In this document: piece after piece, positions 18,145 through 26,706 of the stretch
How positions within the stretch are numbered: position 1 is the first letter of the stretch
Layout of the letters: every line of letters begins with the position of its first letter
Assembly (NCBI GenBank): GCA_964495885.1
Contig: CAZBWO010000016.1
Location: 1-64,000 of the forward strand
DNA from: PALG01 sp964495885
GTDB lineage: Bacteria; Bacteroidota; Bacteroidia; Flavobacteriales; Flavobacteriaceae
Direction of reading: 5' to 3'
Length of the DNA stretch: 64,000 nt
Translations under genes and position numbers: made by a program
The notes under the pieces: model-generated
The model's database searches: none
Seen by the model: the letters and a program-made list of their open reading frames with translations, nothing else
What the model was told of the DNA's origin: nothing

Positions 18145-18180
18145 AAAAAGCCCAGTCCGTATAGATTGGGCTTTTTTTTT
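18145..18180. terminator. Bidirectional terminator between convergent genes
   Basis: AAAAAGCCCA and TGGGCTTTTT form a stem around a 12-nt loop, with Ts on the plus side and As on the minus side. It serves the 57-residue protein (plus) and probably the esterase gene (minus). Confidence 0.85.
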
Positions 18181-18201
18181 GGTCCTGTTCGTTTGATGAT
18201 G

Positions 18202-19416
18202 CTATTCCTTTAGTTTGTTGATTTCCTTGTTGAAGTATGTTTTCCATTTCTCCACATCTCCCACGGCAACTTCGGCGCCTTCCCTTCCCAAGATTTTTAA
18301 TGCGGCTTCATAGGTTGCTATGGCTTTAGCTGGTTTGTTCAGCTCCTGATAGGCCCATCCTTTGTTGGAATAGGTGCGTATTTCATTGGGTTCTTCTGCT
18401 ATGCATAAGTCATAAAGTTCTATGGCTTTTTCATATTTTTCCATCTCAGCAAGCTTTCTTCCAAAATACCGTAGGCTTTTGTAATCTGCTGGAAATAAAT
18501 ACCCCAAAGCCTTCTTTTGTTGGGCATAATAGGTCTCCAACTGTGCGGCTAAAGATGTTTCATCATTTTTGGCAAACTCCTCAATTAAGTATAGATCTGG
18601 TTGATACGCCCTATTCATCGCCACAATGCCATGGGCAAGGGAAGGAGCTACGGTGGTCCAATGCGTGGTTCCTTCAAATTGCTTAGACTCCCAATGAATG
18701 GATGGATTGGGATGTGCCTTCCACAAAGAATCTATTCGTTGTACTTGAGGTGTGAAAAAATGCTCCAAGTCCCCCACACTCCCCACAGAAGCATAGTAGA
18801 ACTTTTTAAACGTTCGCTTCTCCTGTATTTGCTGTTGGGCGTCATTCATTACTTGATTGTTGATGTAATGCAGGCCCGGACTTATCGCCAGGTACGCATC
18901 AAACAACTCATTTTGATCGCTAAAGAGCGTATGCGTCACAAAACAGCCCCCCCGGGAATGCCCTACAATAGCCCGTAATTGGTTTACCCTAAACTTTTCT
19001 TCCACCAAGGGAATGACTTCTTCCTTAAAATGCTTTTGCAATAGATGGGCCGTTCCAGTATTATCTTCATTATCTGCCGCCAAACTTCGGTCTTGTGGCA
19101 CAAACTCGGTGCCGCGGTTATCAGAATGAATCCCCACCACAATCATGGGCATGACCTGGTAGCCCCAAACCAGGTAATCCACAATACCCTTGGCATTGTT
19201 GTAGAAGGATGCGGCCTGGGCATCCAACACATAAACCGTGGCAAATTGGGCATCGGGTGATTCGTAATAGCTTTCCGGAACATGCACATAGATCTTTCGT
19301 TCTTTTCCAAAGGCTTCCGAAGCAATGGTATATTCAAAATCTTGGGTCTCTTGGGAAAATAATTGAATGGGTAATAAACAGGGGAGAAGTAGTAGAAATA
19401 CAAAAGCACCTTTCAT
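18202..19416 (-). CDS. Secreted esterase-fold hydrolase with C-terminal TPR region
   Basis: A 404-residue exported protein. The signal peptide (about 1-21, ending LFSQE) is followed by an alpha/beta hydrolase domain of the esterase D/enterobactin esterase type (about 25-275) with nucleophile elbow GHSRGG (S154), a DAYLAISPGL acid region (about 173-182) and a late His in TTHWTT (about 250). Residues of about 300-395 carry tetratricopeptide-like helices (KAIELYDLCIAEEPNEIRTY and a following unit). Related enzymes cleave siderophore esters or acyl esters; the substrate here is unknown. It is monocistronic, with its 3' end at a bidirectional terminator. Confidence 0.88.
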   Translation of the reverse strand: MKGAFVFLLLLPCLLPIQLFSQETQDFEYTIASEAFGKERKIYVHVPESYYESPDAQFATVYVLDAQAASFYNNAKGIVDYLVWGYQVMPMIVVGIHSDNRGTEFVPQDRSLAADNEDNTGTAHLLQKHFKEEVIPLVEEKFRVNQLRAIVGHSRGGCFVTHTLFSDQNELFDAYLAISPGLHYINNQVMNDAQQQIQEKRTFKKFYYASVGSVGDLEHFFTPQVQRIDSLWKAHPNPSIHWESKQFEGTTHWTTVAPSLAHGIVAMNRAYQPDLYLIEEFAKNDETSLAAQLETYYAQQKKALGYLFPADYKSLRYFGRKLAEMEKYEKAIELYDLCIAEEPNEIRTYSNKGWAYQELNKPAKAIATYEAALKILGREGAEVAVGDVEKWKTYFNKEINKLKE

Positions 19417-19488
19417 AGGGAGTGGGTTGAAGTTAGTTCCTTGATGACGAAGGACTTTTCAACTTTATTTTATGAAAGCAATGGAAAA

Positions 19489-19779
19489 TTAACTACCCGC
19501 AAACGGACTCCCGAAAATACCTACCGCCAGTTCGGCCCAAATAAGTAGGAAAACAAGGAGAATGCCAATACAAAAGAAGATACGGTTGGAGGCCTTTTCC
19601 ACTTTCCGAAAGATTAACTCACACAGGATGCCTACCACAAGTAATAAGACCCCCATGACCAGAAAGTCCCTGGGTGACCACTGCACTTCCTGGGTAAATT
19701 GCATCGCCAATAGCGGAATAAGCAACAAGGCAATAATAATTGCCAAGATGGTATAGGGCCTGTTCTTTTTTGTTAACAT
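19489..19779 (-). CDS. Small three-helix membrane protein
   Basis: A 96-residue protein from the ATG at 19779 (MLTKKNRPYTI). Three hydrophobic segments (about 10-26, 36-55, 68-90) separated by short charged loops predict an integral inner-membrane protein. The longer frame from 19827 is less likely because the ATG at 19779 directly precedes the hydrophobic segment. It lies 57 nt after the T9SS Kelch-like gene on the same strand. Family and role are not recognised. Confidence 0.7.
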   Translation of the reverse strand: MLTKKNRPYTILAIIIALLLIPLLAMQFTQEVQWSPRDFLVMGVLLLVVGILCELIFRKVEKASNRIFFCIGILLVFLLIWAELAVGIFGSPFAGS

Positions 19780-19836
19780 GGGGTAAATGTAGCTGTTTTT
19801 TATAATTGGTTGAAATACAGGATGCAAATACTTCCC

Positions 19837-21450
19837 TTACTCCTTAATTATTTTTTGGGTAGCATAATAGGTATCCTCAAAGATAAAGGTCACATAATAT
19901 ATCCCCGAAGCTTGATTATGGGTATCCAACGTAATCTCATGGCTTCCTTTTTCATAGGAAAGACTGCGGGAAGTATAAACCACTTGCCCCAAGGCATTGG
20001 TAATAATAAACCGTACGCCCATGTTCCTGTCTAAACTGAAGCTCACTTCAAATTCCTTTTGAAACGGATTCGGATGTACTTGAATGCCATACGAATGGGA
20101 CCCTTCCTCCACAAATTCACTTACCGAAAGCGGATTGTACGTTAGCCACACCTCATACAGGGTATCATCTGCACTGGTAAGATTGGTTTGGTTCACCGAA
20201 AAAGGATTCAAAGAGCTACTGTAGATACCACCAAATACATGCCCCAACAGTACACTGCCTTGTCCCAGTTCATCCAGTTTAAAAATATTGGTATCGTATT
20301 GCGGAAGGCTCAGATTGGGAATAAACTCTGCACTGGCTCCTTGCAATTCGGGCATTTCAGTAGGGAAAACATGCTCACTTAGGGTGCCATTGGCATCCCT
20401 ACTTAACCGACTAATAGTCTTTACAAAAGGCACCAAATCATCCTGGATAAGCGTGCCGTTGTTGTAATAATACTGACTCATACCACCGAAGAACACCGAA
20501 TGCATATTGTTTTCCGTGGCATCGTATAACACAGCAAAGGCGCTGTGGTAATTACTCAAGTACTGATTGAACCCTGTCATGGGGGTATAACCGGTTTCGG
20601 TGATGTCTACAGGGTAGAGGAAGGGCAAGTCTACACTCATCTGGAACACCCCAGAGGAAATGGTAAAGCCCTGTTCACCATTAGGGAAGATCTGTGGCAG
20701 CAGATTGTAATCACGTCTTCTTAAATGTACAGGGTCTGTTACTTCAGAATAGTTACCAAAACTTAAATTGCTACCGTTATTGTCTATGGTAAACGTTCGT
20801 ATGGCATTGGTATAGGTTTGGGTATAGGTAGGATTTCCCATGGGGTTATAGCGACCATCAAATCGGTGACCTCCCACCAAATAGAAGGTGCCATTCAGTT
20901 CGTCTAAATGCCCTCCCGTAACGGCAAAGGCATCATCTTGTATTTGTTTGAAGTAGGGGGTAATGGCCGTTCCATTAATGACAGCATCCATAAGCCCCGG
21001 TACATCTATAGTTGTAAGATACGGAAAGGTAATATGGTTATTAGCGGAAGCCGAATACGCATAGCCACCCACAATAAACAAGGCATCGCCTACTTGGTTA
21101 AAATTCATATTGGTAGCCTGTAACTGTTCTTCCAAGCCTGTGGGTAGTGAAGTGATGGAAGCAGTCCATACGGCTGATGTGGCAACATCCACTACATAAA
21201 TAGTAGTATTGTTTTCGGAAGCCGGAAACGAATTAAACGGCTGCCGTGCATGCAGTCCATCGGTACGCCCACCAATAAAGAGCCACTTTCCATTGTGCTG
21301 CGCAAAAGCATAGGAGTGCAACCCGGGCAGGTTGGGAACCGAAACCGGTACCAAGGAGATATCATAAGGGAAACTACTCTGCGCCGAAGCAGAAGAAAGG
21401 CTTCCAAACACAAAGAATAGGACAACGAACGTACGGATGAATGTTTGCAT
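19837..21450 (-). CDS. Secreted Kelch-like protein with T9SS sorting domain
   Basis: A 537-residue surface or secreted protein from the ATG at 21450. A signal peptide ending ASAQ (about 1-24) is followed by a beta-propeller-like body (about 30-430) with recurring segments of Kelch type such as WLFIGGRTDG, ALFIVGGYAY and TFYLVGGHRFDG. The last 80 residues are a type A Por secretion sorting domain: VHPNPFQKEF, then LGQVVYTS, and SGIYYVTF near the end. This predicts export through the type IX system with cleavage or anchoring at the surface. Ligand or enzymatic activity is not evident. Confidence 0.88.
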   Translation of the reverse strand: MQTFIRTFVVLFFVFGSLSSASAQSSFPYDISLVPVSVPNLPGLHSYAFAQHNGKWLFIGGRTDGLHARQPFNSFPASENNTTIYVVDVATSAVWTASITSLPTGLEEQLQATNMNFNQVGDALFIVGGYAYSASANNHITFPYLTTIDVPGLMDAVINGTAITPYFKQIQDDAFAVTGGHLDELNGTFYLVGGHRFDGRYNPMGNPTYTQTYTNAIRTFTIDNNGSNLSFGNYSEVTDPVHLRRRDYNLLPQIFPNGEQGFTISSGVFQMSVDLPFLYPVDITETGYTPMTGFNQYLSNYHSAFAVLYDATENNMHSVFFGGMSQYYYNNGTLIQDDLVPFVKTISRLSRDANGTLSEHVFPTEMPELQGASAEFIPNLSLPQYDTNIFKLDELGQGSVLLGHVFGGIYSSSLNPFSVNQTNLTSADDTLYEVWLTYNPLSVSEFVEEGSHSYGIQVHPNPFQKEFEVSFSLDRNMGVRFIITNALGQVVYTSRSLSYEKGSHEITLDTHNQASGIYYVTFIFEDTYYATQKIIKE

Positions 21451-21585
21451 GGTATAGTGGTTTGATACTATCAAAAGTACCAACCACCACAGACTTTATC
21501 TGTAACATTTATTACCTATAAGCAAAGAATTTGTCTGTTCTGCGGGACATTATTTAAAGAAGGGGATTGGGTGAGTCCCAGTCTA

Positions 21586-22275
21586 CTAATTCTTCACAAA
21601 TTTATGCACCGAAGTCCCTTCTTCGGTTTCCAATTGCAATAGGTAGACCCCTGTGGCAAGCTGGGAAACATCCAAGGCCGCCACTGGTCCCGTTTGGGAG
21701 CCCAATAATTGTCCGCTATAATTGTAGTACGAAGCCCTTAAAATGGGTTGCTGTGGCGAGGAAATATAAAGTGTTTCCTTAGTGGGAATAGGATAGATGC
21801 GTATGGTGGGTGCTTGATGGGTTACAGTAGATAATGGATAATTCTGAAACGTAGCAAATCCAAAGACGGCGTTATACATGGTTAATTTCATACCTGTTCC
21901 ATCTTCTTCAATGGTATACCAACCATTTACTTGAAAAAAACTAAAGTAATGCCCTTCAAAAGTGTTATGTAAAGTAATGCCACAGGTTTCTGTAGTCGAA
22001 GTAAAATTTAGCGTATCATAGTTGTCTGGTTCTTGAAAGTTGAAGGCACCCGAAAACGTATTGCAGGCGCCTTCACCCGTAAAGGTCTCGTCTTCGTGTA
22101 TCGTAAGATAGGGGGTGATGGGTGGATTGATTTCTGAAACGGTATACCCATCACTACCGTCACTGGATAAGACATAGCTAAGATACCAAGTTTGAAAAAG
22201 ATTGGGATCTGGCTCCTGTGCCTGTACATAAAACGGGAGGAGTAGAAAAACAAGGATGTAGTAGTATTTTTTCAT
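21586..22275 (-). CDS. META-like domain protein with T9SS sorting domain
   Basis: A 229-residue exported protein with signal peptide (about 1-19, ending YVQAQ). Residues of about 22-150 resemble META/HslJ domains: FQTWYLSYV at the start, TFTGEGACNTFSGAF in the middle (the G-x-x-G-C-N-x-x-x-G pattern) and a later TTETCG. The C-terminal 75 residues form a type A sorting domain (IRIYPIPTKETLYIS, GQLLGSQ, TGVYLLQLE). It should be displayed or secreted by the type IX system. META domains are linked to stress and heat-shock proteins, but the role here is unknown. Confidence 0.8.
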   Translation of the reverse strand: MKKYYYILVFLLLPFYVQAQEPDPNLFQTWYLSYVLSSDGSDGYTVSEINPPITPYLTIHEDETFTGEGACNTFSGAFNFQEPDNYDTLNFTSTTETCGITLHNTFEGHYFSFFQVNGWYTIEEDGTGMKLTMYNAVFGFATFQNYPLSTVTHQAPTIRIYPIPTKETLYISSPQQPILRASYYNYSGQLLGSQTGPVAALDVSQLATGVYLLQLETEEGTSVHKFVKN

Positions 22276-22320
22276 CTAAAGTGTCATAAATTACCCATTT
22301 ATAATAACCCCTAAACCACC

Positions 22321-22680
22321 CTACCGCGGGTCCATTTTTTCATAGGCCACACGGGCTTTGGCAAGTCCGTCTGCATTGGGGTCTAAATACAGTTCGTAGC
22401 CTTTAAGGAGGGTCACTCTTTTTACTTCTCCTTTTTTGATACGTATTTCCTTAATGATATTCCCATCTTCTTGCACCCGTATGGAAAAGGTACGCTCCCC
22501 AATGTTAGTCACAATGGCATAGCAGTCCATACCGTCATACGGATTAATAGTTCCGTCCTGTCCCGGGCCTTTCCCGGTCATCAACATACTTTGCGAAGGA
22601 TCTAAGGTAAATTCGGTTTGGGCCATTCCGTCCTGCACCGTAAGCAAGCAGAGCCCCAAAATGAGTAGTAGTGTTTTCAT
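22321..22680 (-). CDS. Small exported protein of unknown function
   Basis: A 119-residue protein from the ATG at 22680. The signal peptide (MKTLLLILGLCLLTV, cleavage near AQ21) leads to a beta-rich mature domain with alternating hydrophobic strands (TFSIRVQEDGNIIKEIRIKK, then VKRVTLLKGYELYLD). The chain reads like a single small beta-barrel or beta-sandwich. An upstream extension of the frame overlaps the CAP gene and is rejected because the signal peptide begins at Met38. It follows the CAP-domain gene by 52 nt on the same strand. Confidence 0.7.
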   Translation of the reverse strand: MKTLLLILGLCLLTVQDGMAQTEFTLDPSQSMLMTGKGPGQDGTINPYDGMDCYAIVTNIGERTFSIRVQEDGNIIKEIRIKKGEVKRVTLLKGYELYLDPNADGLAKARVAYEKMDPR

Positions 22681-22732
22681 AGCGTTTGTTTTTTTGAAGT
22701 ATAAGATACGCATTTGATTTGGATGTTGGGCA

Positions 22733-23311
22733 TTACTCCCTTTCAGGAGCCCCTTCCGCATCCACTTCCTTCCCAAACCATACGGTGGCAAAACCTTGGT
22801 AGATACCTACGCCAATGGCATTCCACTGGGTATTCTTCCACATATCTTCGTTAATGATTACGTTGTTATGGTGAAAACTTCCTTTCCAGGAATCCATGGC
22901 ATAGCGGGCGGTCATGGTATAGCCGTTGTATTTAGGGTCTGAACTCCCCACGGCAATCTCAAAGCCATCCCCGGTATAGGAAGTAAGTTCCCTGGGTTTG
23001 TTCCACATACAACTGGCTTGCCTGTGATCGCGGGTGTAGCAGCAGCTGGTCCAGTTCCCTTGGGAAGACCAGCTATGGGAGTTACAATTTGCGTTTAAGT
23101 CGGGTTGGTTAATGGCTAAGTCCCTGCAATGCGTGCGCGCCACTAACGTAAGCGCATTGGATAATGGAATAGGCGCAAGCCCCTTAGAGGCTCTATAGTC
23201 CATGAGCATGTTATACAGCTGTAGCTCCTCTGCAGAAATCTTGGTTTGGGTGCCTTGCCCATAGGCCATAGGGGCGAGGAGGAGGAGGGCTAAGGTATAA
23301 AGGGTGCGCAT
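22733..23311 (-). CDS. Secreted CAP (SCP/PR1) domain protein
   Basis: A 192-residue exported protein from the ATG at 23311. The signal peptide ends MAYGQG (about 1-19). The mature part matches the CAP superfamily: an N-terminal LYNMLMDYRASKGLAPIP helix-turn typical of these domains, VARTHCRDLA with the first His, and FEIAVGSS, where CAP proteins usually have GEN. Four cysteines in NCNSHSW, SCCYTRD and SCMW suggest disulphides. The canonical second His lies near SFHHNN. CAP proteins have diverse extracellular roles; none can be specified. It lies in a run of small secreted proteins. Confidence 0.75.
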   Translation of the reverse strand: MRTLYTLALLLLAPMAYGQGTQTKISAEELQLYNMLMDYRASKGLAPIPLSNALTLVARTHCRDLAINQPDLNANCNSHSWSSQGNWTSCCYTRDHRQASCMWNKPRELTSYTGDGFEIAVGSSDPKYNGYTMTARYAMDSWKGSFHHNNVIINEDMWKNTQWNAIGVGIYQGFATVWFGKEVDAEGAPERE

Positions 23312-23390
23312 GGGATGATGATTAAAGTTTGTATGGGTTGGTGGGAACAAGCAATCATTGATACAATGCATTCAATCGTTTTTTTAGTCG

Positions 23391-24680
23391 TTAAAGGTAA
23401 AAATGTCTCAATTCGTTTGTACTGATTTTATTATCAACAAATCCGTAATCTTTTTCCAACCCAAAAGCTCTGCAAATTTTTTCGCTATGAATTTTTGCAA
23501 TTTCTAAAATTTTATCATCATCTATTTCTTTGGGTCTGAATGCAAAATTGAGTTTGAAATTGTTATGGTGTAAATTATACTTTTCACTTCTCTCGTATCT
23601 ATGAATATCTCTATACTTTTCATTAAATCCATATAGCTTTAAATTTTTTACATTTACAAAGCTTAATTGAAAAAGAATTTCGTCATAATATTTAATAAAA
23701 TCATAGAATTTTTTGGCCCAATTTAAAAGCAACATTTCATATGCTATTATTTGTGTTAAATAAATTGCAACTTTATTCTTTTTATCGTGATTTTGATAAT
23801 TATAGGTTAATGTGCTTGAAAACCCTGCTTCTACAAATCCATTGTTTAATATTTCAAAATATGAAGAAGTTTCGCCACTATGTGTGTTTTTTAAAACGAC
23901 GCCATCCAATTTTAAATCATAATCATATCTCCCAAAATAAAGTGAGAATGAAGTATCAGGCTCATATCCATTTGAATTTGCTTGAAGCCAATTTTGTAAT
24001 TCATTAAACGGTAGATTAACCTTTTCTTCATTGGGATATTTAGGAACTAAAGAAAACAATACTAAAGGTTTTTCTTGACCAATGTGTTCCTTTACTTTAC
24101 TAAATAATGTTTTAGAACTTTGATTTTGTCCAAAATCCGAACTTTCTATATTTTCTAAATTTCTTTGCTTTAGGAATTCGTTAAATTCATTTGTTCGATT
24201 TCTTGAAAATTCAAACATATCTCTGACTTGTGAGTGATTTGCCTTTTTAGAACTATCATTAATTCTTATGAAATAGTTATATAATTCTTTAACTATGTGA
24301 GGTTTTTTTGTACTTTCTGGAATTTCAATTACAACTATAACTTTTTCAGATTTTGGAATTTCCACCAATTTAGGGTCTAAATAAAACACGTTTGGTTCAA
24401 TGTTAGAACTCACAACTTGATTTATCCATTCATCAATTGATTTATTATTTACAATTCTATCAACCCCTAAAATTTCAAGATTATCATCTATACCAATAAT
24501 TAAAAACCCGCCACCACTATTCGCGAATGAAGATATATCTTTCGCAAGTACATTTTTTGCTTTATCTGGGTTTCCAATTGACTTTTTATAATCTAAATTA
24601 TATCCTTCTTGTTGTTTTCTATTATTGACTAGATATTCAAGATCTTTAAATTCTAAATCATTTGTTTTTTTTCCGAACAT
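23391..24680 (-). CDS. Schlafen AlbA_2 domain protein (putative defence-type ATP/RNA-binding protein)
   Basis: A 429-residue protein from the ATG at 24680 (an upstream TTG adds four residues). The N-terminus (about 15-145) is an AlbA_2/Schlafen-like domain: LDYKKSIGNP with the acidic-basic start, AKDISSFANSGGGFLIIGID, then a strand pair ending KKPHIVKELYNYFIRIND. The C-terminal 280 residues are unfamiliar, rich in Asn, Lys and Tyr, with no motif I recognise. Codon use is strikingly AT-rich compared with the genes at 19-23 kb, suggesting recent gain. AlbA_2 proteins are common in defence and regulatory loci. It is the second of two AT-rich genes beside a repeat nest. Confidence 0.8.
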   Translation of the reverse strand: MFGKKTNDLEFKDLEYLVNNRKQQEGYNLDYKKSIGNPDKAKNVLAKDISSFANSGGGFLIIGIDDNLEILGVDRIVNNKSIDEWINQVVSSNIEPNVFYLDPKLVEIPKSEKVIVVIEIPESTKKPHIVKELYNYFIRINDSSKKANHSQVRDMFEFSRNRTNEFNEFLKQRNLENIESSDFGQNQSSKTLFSKVKEHIGQEKPLVLFSLVPKYPNEEKVNLPFNELQNWLQANSNGYEPDTSFSLYFGRYDYDLKLDGVVLKNTHSGETSSYFEILNNGFVEAGFSSTLTYNYQNHDKKNKVAIYLTQIIAYEMLLLNWAKKFYDFIKYYDEILFQLSFVNVKNLKLYGFNEKYRDIHRYERSEKYNLHHNNFKLNFAFRPKEIDDDKILEIAKIHSEKICRAFGLEKDYGFVDNKISTNELRHFYL

Positions 24681-24834
24681 AATTTTTTTCAAATGTTATC
24701 TAGGGGTCTTATATATCATTCTTAGCGTTGACTTTCAATTTACAAATTATTCATTTCAGGGGAGTTGATGATTCTAAAAAGAATTCCTTCTAGTTACTTG
24801 TTTATCTATTAATAGGAGTTAACCGTTGTTGTGA

Positions 24835-25626
24835 TTAGTTTTTTAAGGCTGGTAGTTTTGATTTAAGATCTTCACCAAATTGAAAACATGTTTTAATAAA
24901 ATTATTAAAATCTTTATAGGTAATATCAATCCTTTGACCTTTATTAAAATATAACTCAAAATTCTCTTGCGTCATTTTGACTGCTTTACCCGCCGGAACG
25001 ACACTACCTGCTCCAACTTCTATTTCATGTCCATTATCTTCGTAAAAAAGTTTCCATCTTAAACCTTTTACAATTAGTCTTTCATTTTCTTTATCGTTGA
25101 TATGTCTATCAGTAATAAATCCATCAGCATGAACTAAACAATTGCGGGCAAGATTAATACTTTCAATTTCATCGATATAATTTAAATTATTAGTTAAAAG
25201 AGGTTTGACCTTATTGGTTATGCCTGGTAAACTTTGCTCAATTGCAGTTTTTTTTAGTTTTTCAACTTCGGCTTTAAATTTTCCATATGTTTTTAAATCA
25301 TCCTTCTTCTCAATAATTGAGACATAATAATAGGCCTCCATCAAAGCTAATTTTAAACCCTGGGCTAAATCTTCAAAACCCTTTTTTAATAGCCATAATT
25401 TGTAATTACTTTTATGGCTGTCTAAATCGGAGGGAAGTTCTCCAATTTGTAAGTTAAAGGCTTCTTTTTCTTCGTCGACTTCTTCAGGAAAATGATCAAT
25501 CTGGGCTAACGATCTTAGGCCAAATAAAATAATATGCTGACAAGTATGCATTTTGTTCAAGAGCGGTTTTATTACACCATCTGCATTCAATTTAATTGAA
25601 GTTCCTGTCATATTGTAAAAATTCAT
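24835..25626 (-). CDS. Putative HEPN-like protein
   Basis: A 263-residue, mostly helical cytoplasmic protein without signal peptide or membrane segments. Residues 161-166 read RNCLVH, the RNxxxH form of the Rx4-6H motif that marks HEPN ribonucleases, and it lies at the C-terminal end of an amphipathic helix (YIDEIESINLA) as in that fold. An alternative start is Met6 (25611). Base composition is AT-rich like the downstream AlbA_2 gene, 142 bp away on the same strand. HEPN proteins act in toxin-antitoxin and antiphage systems. The assignment rests on one motif and helical pattern, so it is tentative. Confidence 0.6.
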   Translation of the reverse strand: MNFYNMTGTSIKLNADGVIKPLLNKMHTCQHIILFGLRSLAQIDHFPEEVDEEKEAFNLQIGELPSDLDSHKSNYKLWLLKKGFEDLAQGLKLALMEAYYYVSIIEKKDDLKTYGKFKAEVEKLKKTAIEQSLPGITNKVKPLLTNNLNYIDEIESINLARNCLVHADGFITDRHINDKENERLIVKGLRWKLFYEDNGHEIEVGAGSVVPAGKAVKMTQENFELYFNKGQRIDITYKDFNNFIKTCFQFGEDLKSKLPALKN

Positions 25627-25725
25627 AATAATATCTTATACCCCCGCTACCGCGACGATGTTATCGCGTGGTATTCATTCTATTGGGGTTTTTCTTGTGG
25701 GGAGAAAACTAAGATAGGGAAAAAA

Positions 25726-25760
25726 GTGAGACGTAAAACGTAAAACGTGAGACGATTTGT
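25726..25760 (+). repeat. Heptamer array 1 (GTNNNNN units)
   Basis: Five units in register: GTGAGAC, GTAAAAC, GTAAAAC, GTGAGAC, GATTTGT. An almost identical block occurs at 26171-26205, differing at one base. Confidence 0.85.
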
Positions 25761-25779
25761 AAAGTTGCAAAGGTATGTA

Positions 25780-25828
25780 GTTGCAAGTTGCAGGTTGCAG
25801 GTTAGAAGTTTCGGGTTTAAAGTGATTA
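25780..25828 (+). repeat. Heptamer array 2 (GTNNNNN units)
   Basis: Seven units in register: GTTGCAA, GTTGCAG, GTTGCAG, GTTAGAA, GTTTCGG, GTTTAAA, GTGATTA. Every unit starts with GT while the remainder drifts. Confidence 0.85.
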
Positions 25829-25874
25829 TTAGGAGAAAGTGCTCCCCACCCTTTTAAGAGGACGGAACGTAAAG

Positions 25875-25895
25875 AATCACTCCAGTGGAGTGATT
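25875..25895. repeat. Perfect palindrome in the repeat nest
   Basis: AATCACTCCA and TGGAGTGATT flank a single G, a 10-bp stem that continues into a palindromic CCAGCTGG 16 bp later. No T-run follows, so it is unlikely to be a terminator. Confidence 0.7.
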
Positions 25896-26009
25896 TAGTG
25901 AACGGGCCAGCTGGCGCATTGGCGATTATTTGGAAGTGATGACGGGGCGGGTTTTCATAGTAATCCAATGGGAATTAAACCCCTTCCGTCTCCAAACAAG
26001 TTGTAGACA

Positions 26010-26031
26010 CCTTCCCCTTCAAAGGGGAAGG
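26010..26031. repeat. Palindrome CCTTCCCCTT...AAGGGGAAGG
   Basis: A perfect 10-bp inverted repeat with 2-nt loop. A related but different palindrome (CCCCCCTTCGAAGGGGGG) lies at 26924. Such C-rich/G-rich palindromes look like dispersed intergenic elements. Confidence 0.7.
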
Positions 26032-26107
26032 AACACAAATTATAGTTGAATATGAACTATATTGGGCGGTAGCCCCAGAATCCATGCGACCCTTTTAGTA
26101 ATTATGG

Positions 26108-26128
26108 ATACCGCATCAAGTGCGGTAT
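26108..26128. repeat. Palindrome ATACCGCA-TCAAG-TGCGGTAT
   Basis: A perfect 8-bp stem with a 5-nt loop, followed by GACA. The layout resembles the dispersed 'CCGGATCAAGTCCGG..GACA' palindromes known from many bacterial genomes. Confidence 0.65.
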
Positions 26129-26136
26129 GACAAGAA

Positions 26137-26327
26137 CAATAAAAAATAACAATAAATAATTAACAATAAAGTAAGACGTAAAACGTAAAACGTGAGACGA
26201 TTTGTAAATTTTCAAAGTAGTAGGGTGCAAGAGTTTAAAAGGAGTAGTATATGCAGCTAACCTGTAACGATAAATTTGTTCCAACGCAGAGACTTCAATA
26301 AAAAATAACAATAAATAATAAACAATA
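26137..26327 (+). repeat. Duplicated AT-rich 31-mer
   Basis: Two nearly identical copies at 26137-26167 and 26296-26327 start CAATAAAAAATAACAATAAA and end AACAATA. Heptamer array 3 directly follows the first copy, so the block seems to have been duplicated with part of its surroundings. Confidence 0.75.
26171..26205 (+). repeat. Heptamer array 3, copy of array 1
   Basis: Units GTAAGAC, GTAAAAC, GTAAAAC, GTGAGAC, GATTTGT. It differs from the block at 25726-25760 at one base; similarity weakens beyond it. Confidence 0.85.
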
Positions 26328-26355
26328 TAACCTGTTTTCAAAAAGAGTTAACCCG

Positions 26356-26496
26356 TACCTAAAGCGTAGGAGAAGCGTACCTAAAGCGTACCAAACCCGT
26401 ATTAAAGCCGATATAAAGGCGGTATAAAGGCGGTATAAAGGCGGTATAAAGGCGTATAGAGTGCGTTACAATGCGGTTGAAGGCGGTTGAAAAGTT
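26356..26496 (+). repeat. 11-nt-period array A
   Basis: Ten consecutive 11-nt units: GTACCTAAAGC, GTAGGAGAAGC, GTACCTAAAGC, GTACCAAACCC, GTATTAAAGCC, GATATAAAGGC, three identical GGTATAAAGGC, GTATAGAGTGC. Three looser units of 10-11 nt follow (GTTACAATGC, GGTTGAAGGC, GGTTGAAAAGT). The period is exact for 110 bp although the sequence drifts. Confidence 0.9.
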
Positions 26497-26581
26497 CCAA
26501 AGCAACAAATTTTCAAAGGGACAAAGTAAGGCTTGTTGCGGGTTACAATTAATGCCAACGCGGCAGGCTGGCTCCTTCGCT

Positions 26582-26606
26582 AAAAGAGTCCACAGGACTC
26601 TTTTTT
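26582..26606 (+). repeat. Terminator-like hairpin inside the nest
   Basis: AAAAGAGTCC and GGACTCTTTT form a 10-bp stem with a 3-nt loop followed by Ts. No plus-strand gene lies upstream, so it is probably part of a dispersed element rather than a working terminator. Confidence 0.6.
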
Positions 26607-26626
26607 AACGCTCGGTCCGGTTGTTG

Positions 26627-26682
26627 GTTAGTAGTTAAAAGTTAGAAGTTAAGAGTCAGGAGCCAGGAAACAGGAGTCAAGA
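26627..26682 (+). repeat. Heptamer array 4
   Basis: Eight units in register: GTTAGTA, GTTAAAA, GTTAGAA, GTTAAGA, GTCAGGA, GCCAGGA, AACAGGA, GTCAAGA. The final A is constant and most units start GT. Confidence 0.85.
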
Positions 26683-26706
26683 CATCATTTCTTGTATGTT
26701 GGAAAC

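Noticed and set aside
25675..26341. Open frames on the minus strand in the repeat nest
   Set aside because: They are made of heptamer and palindrome sequence and lack codon bias, homologues I recognise, or convincing starts.
26582..26606. Functional intrinsic terminator in the nest
   Set aside because: No plus-strand gene lies upstream; it is more likely part of a repeat element.
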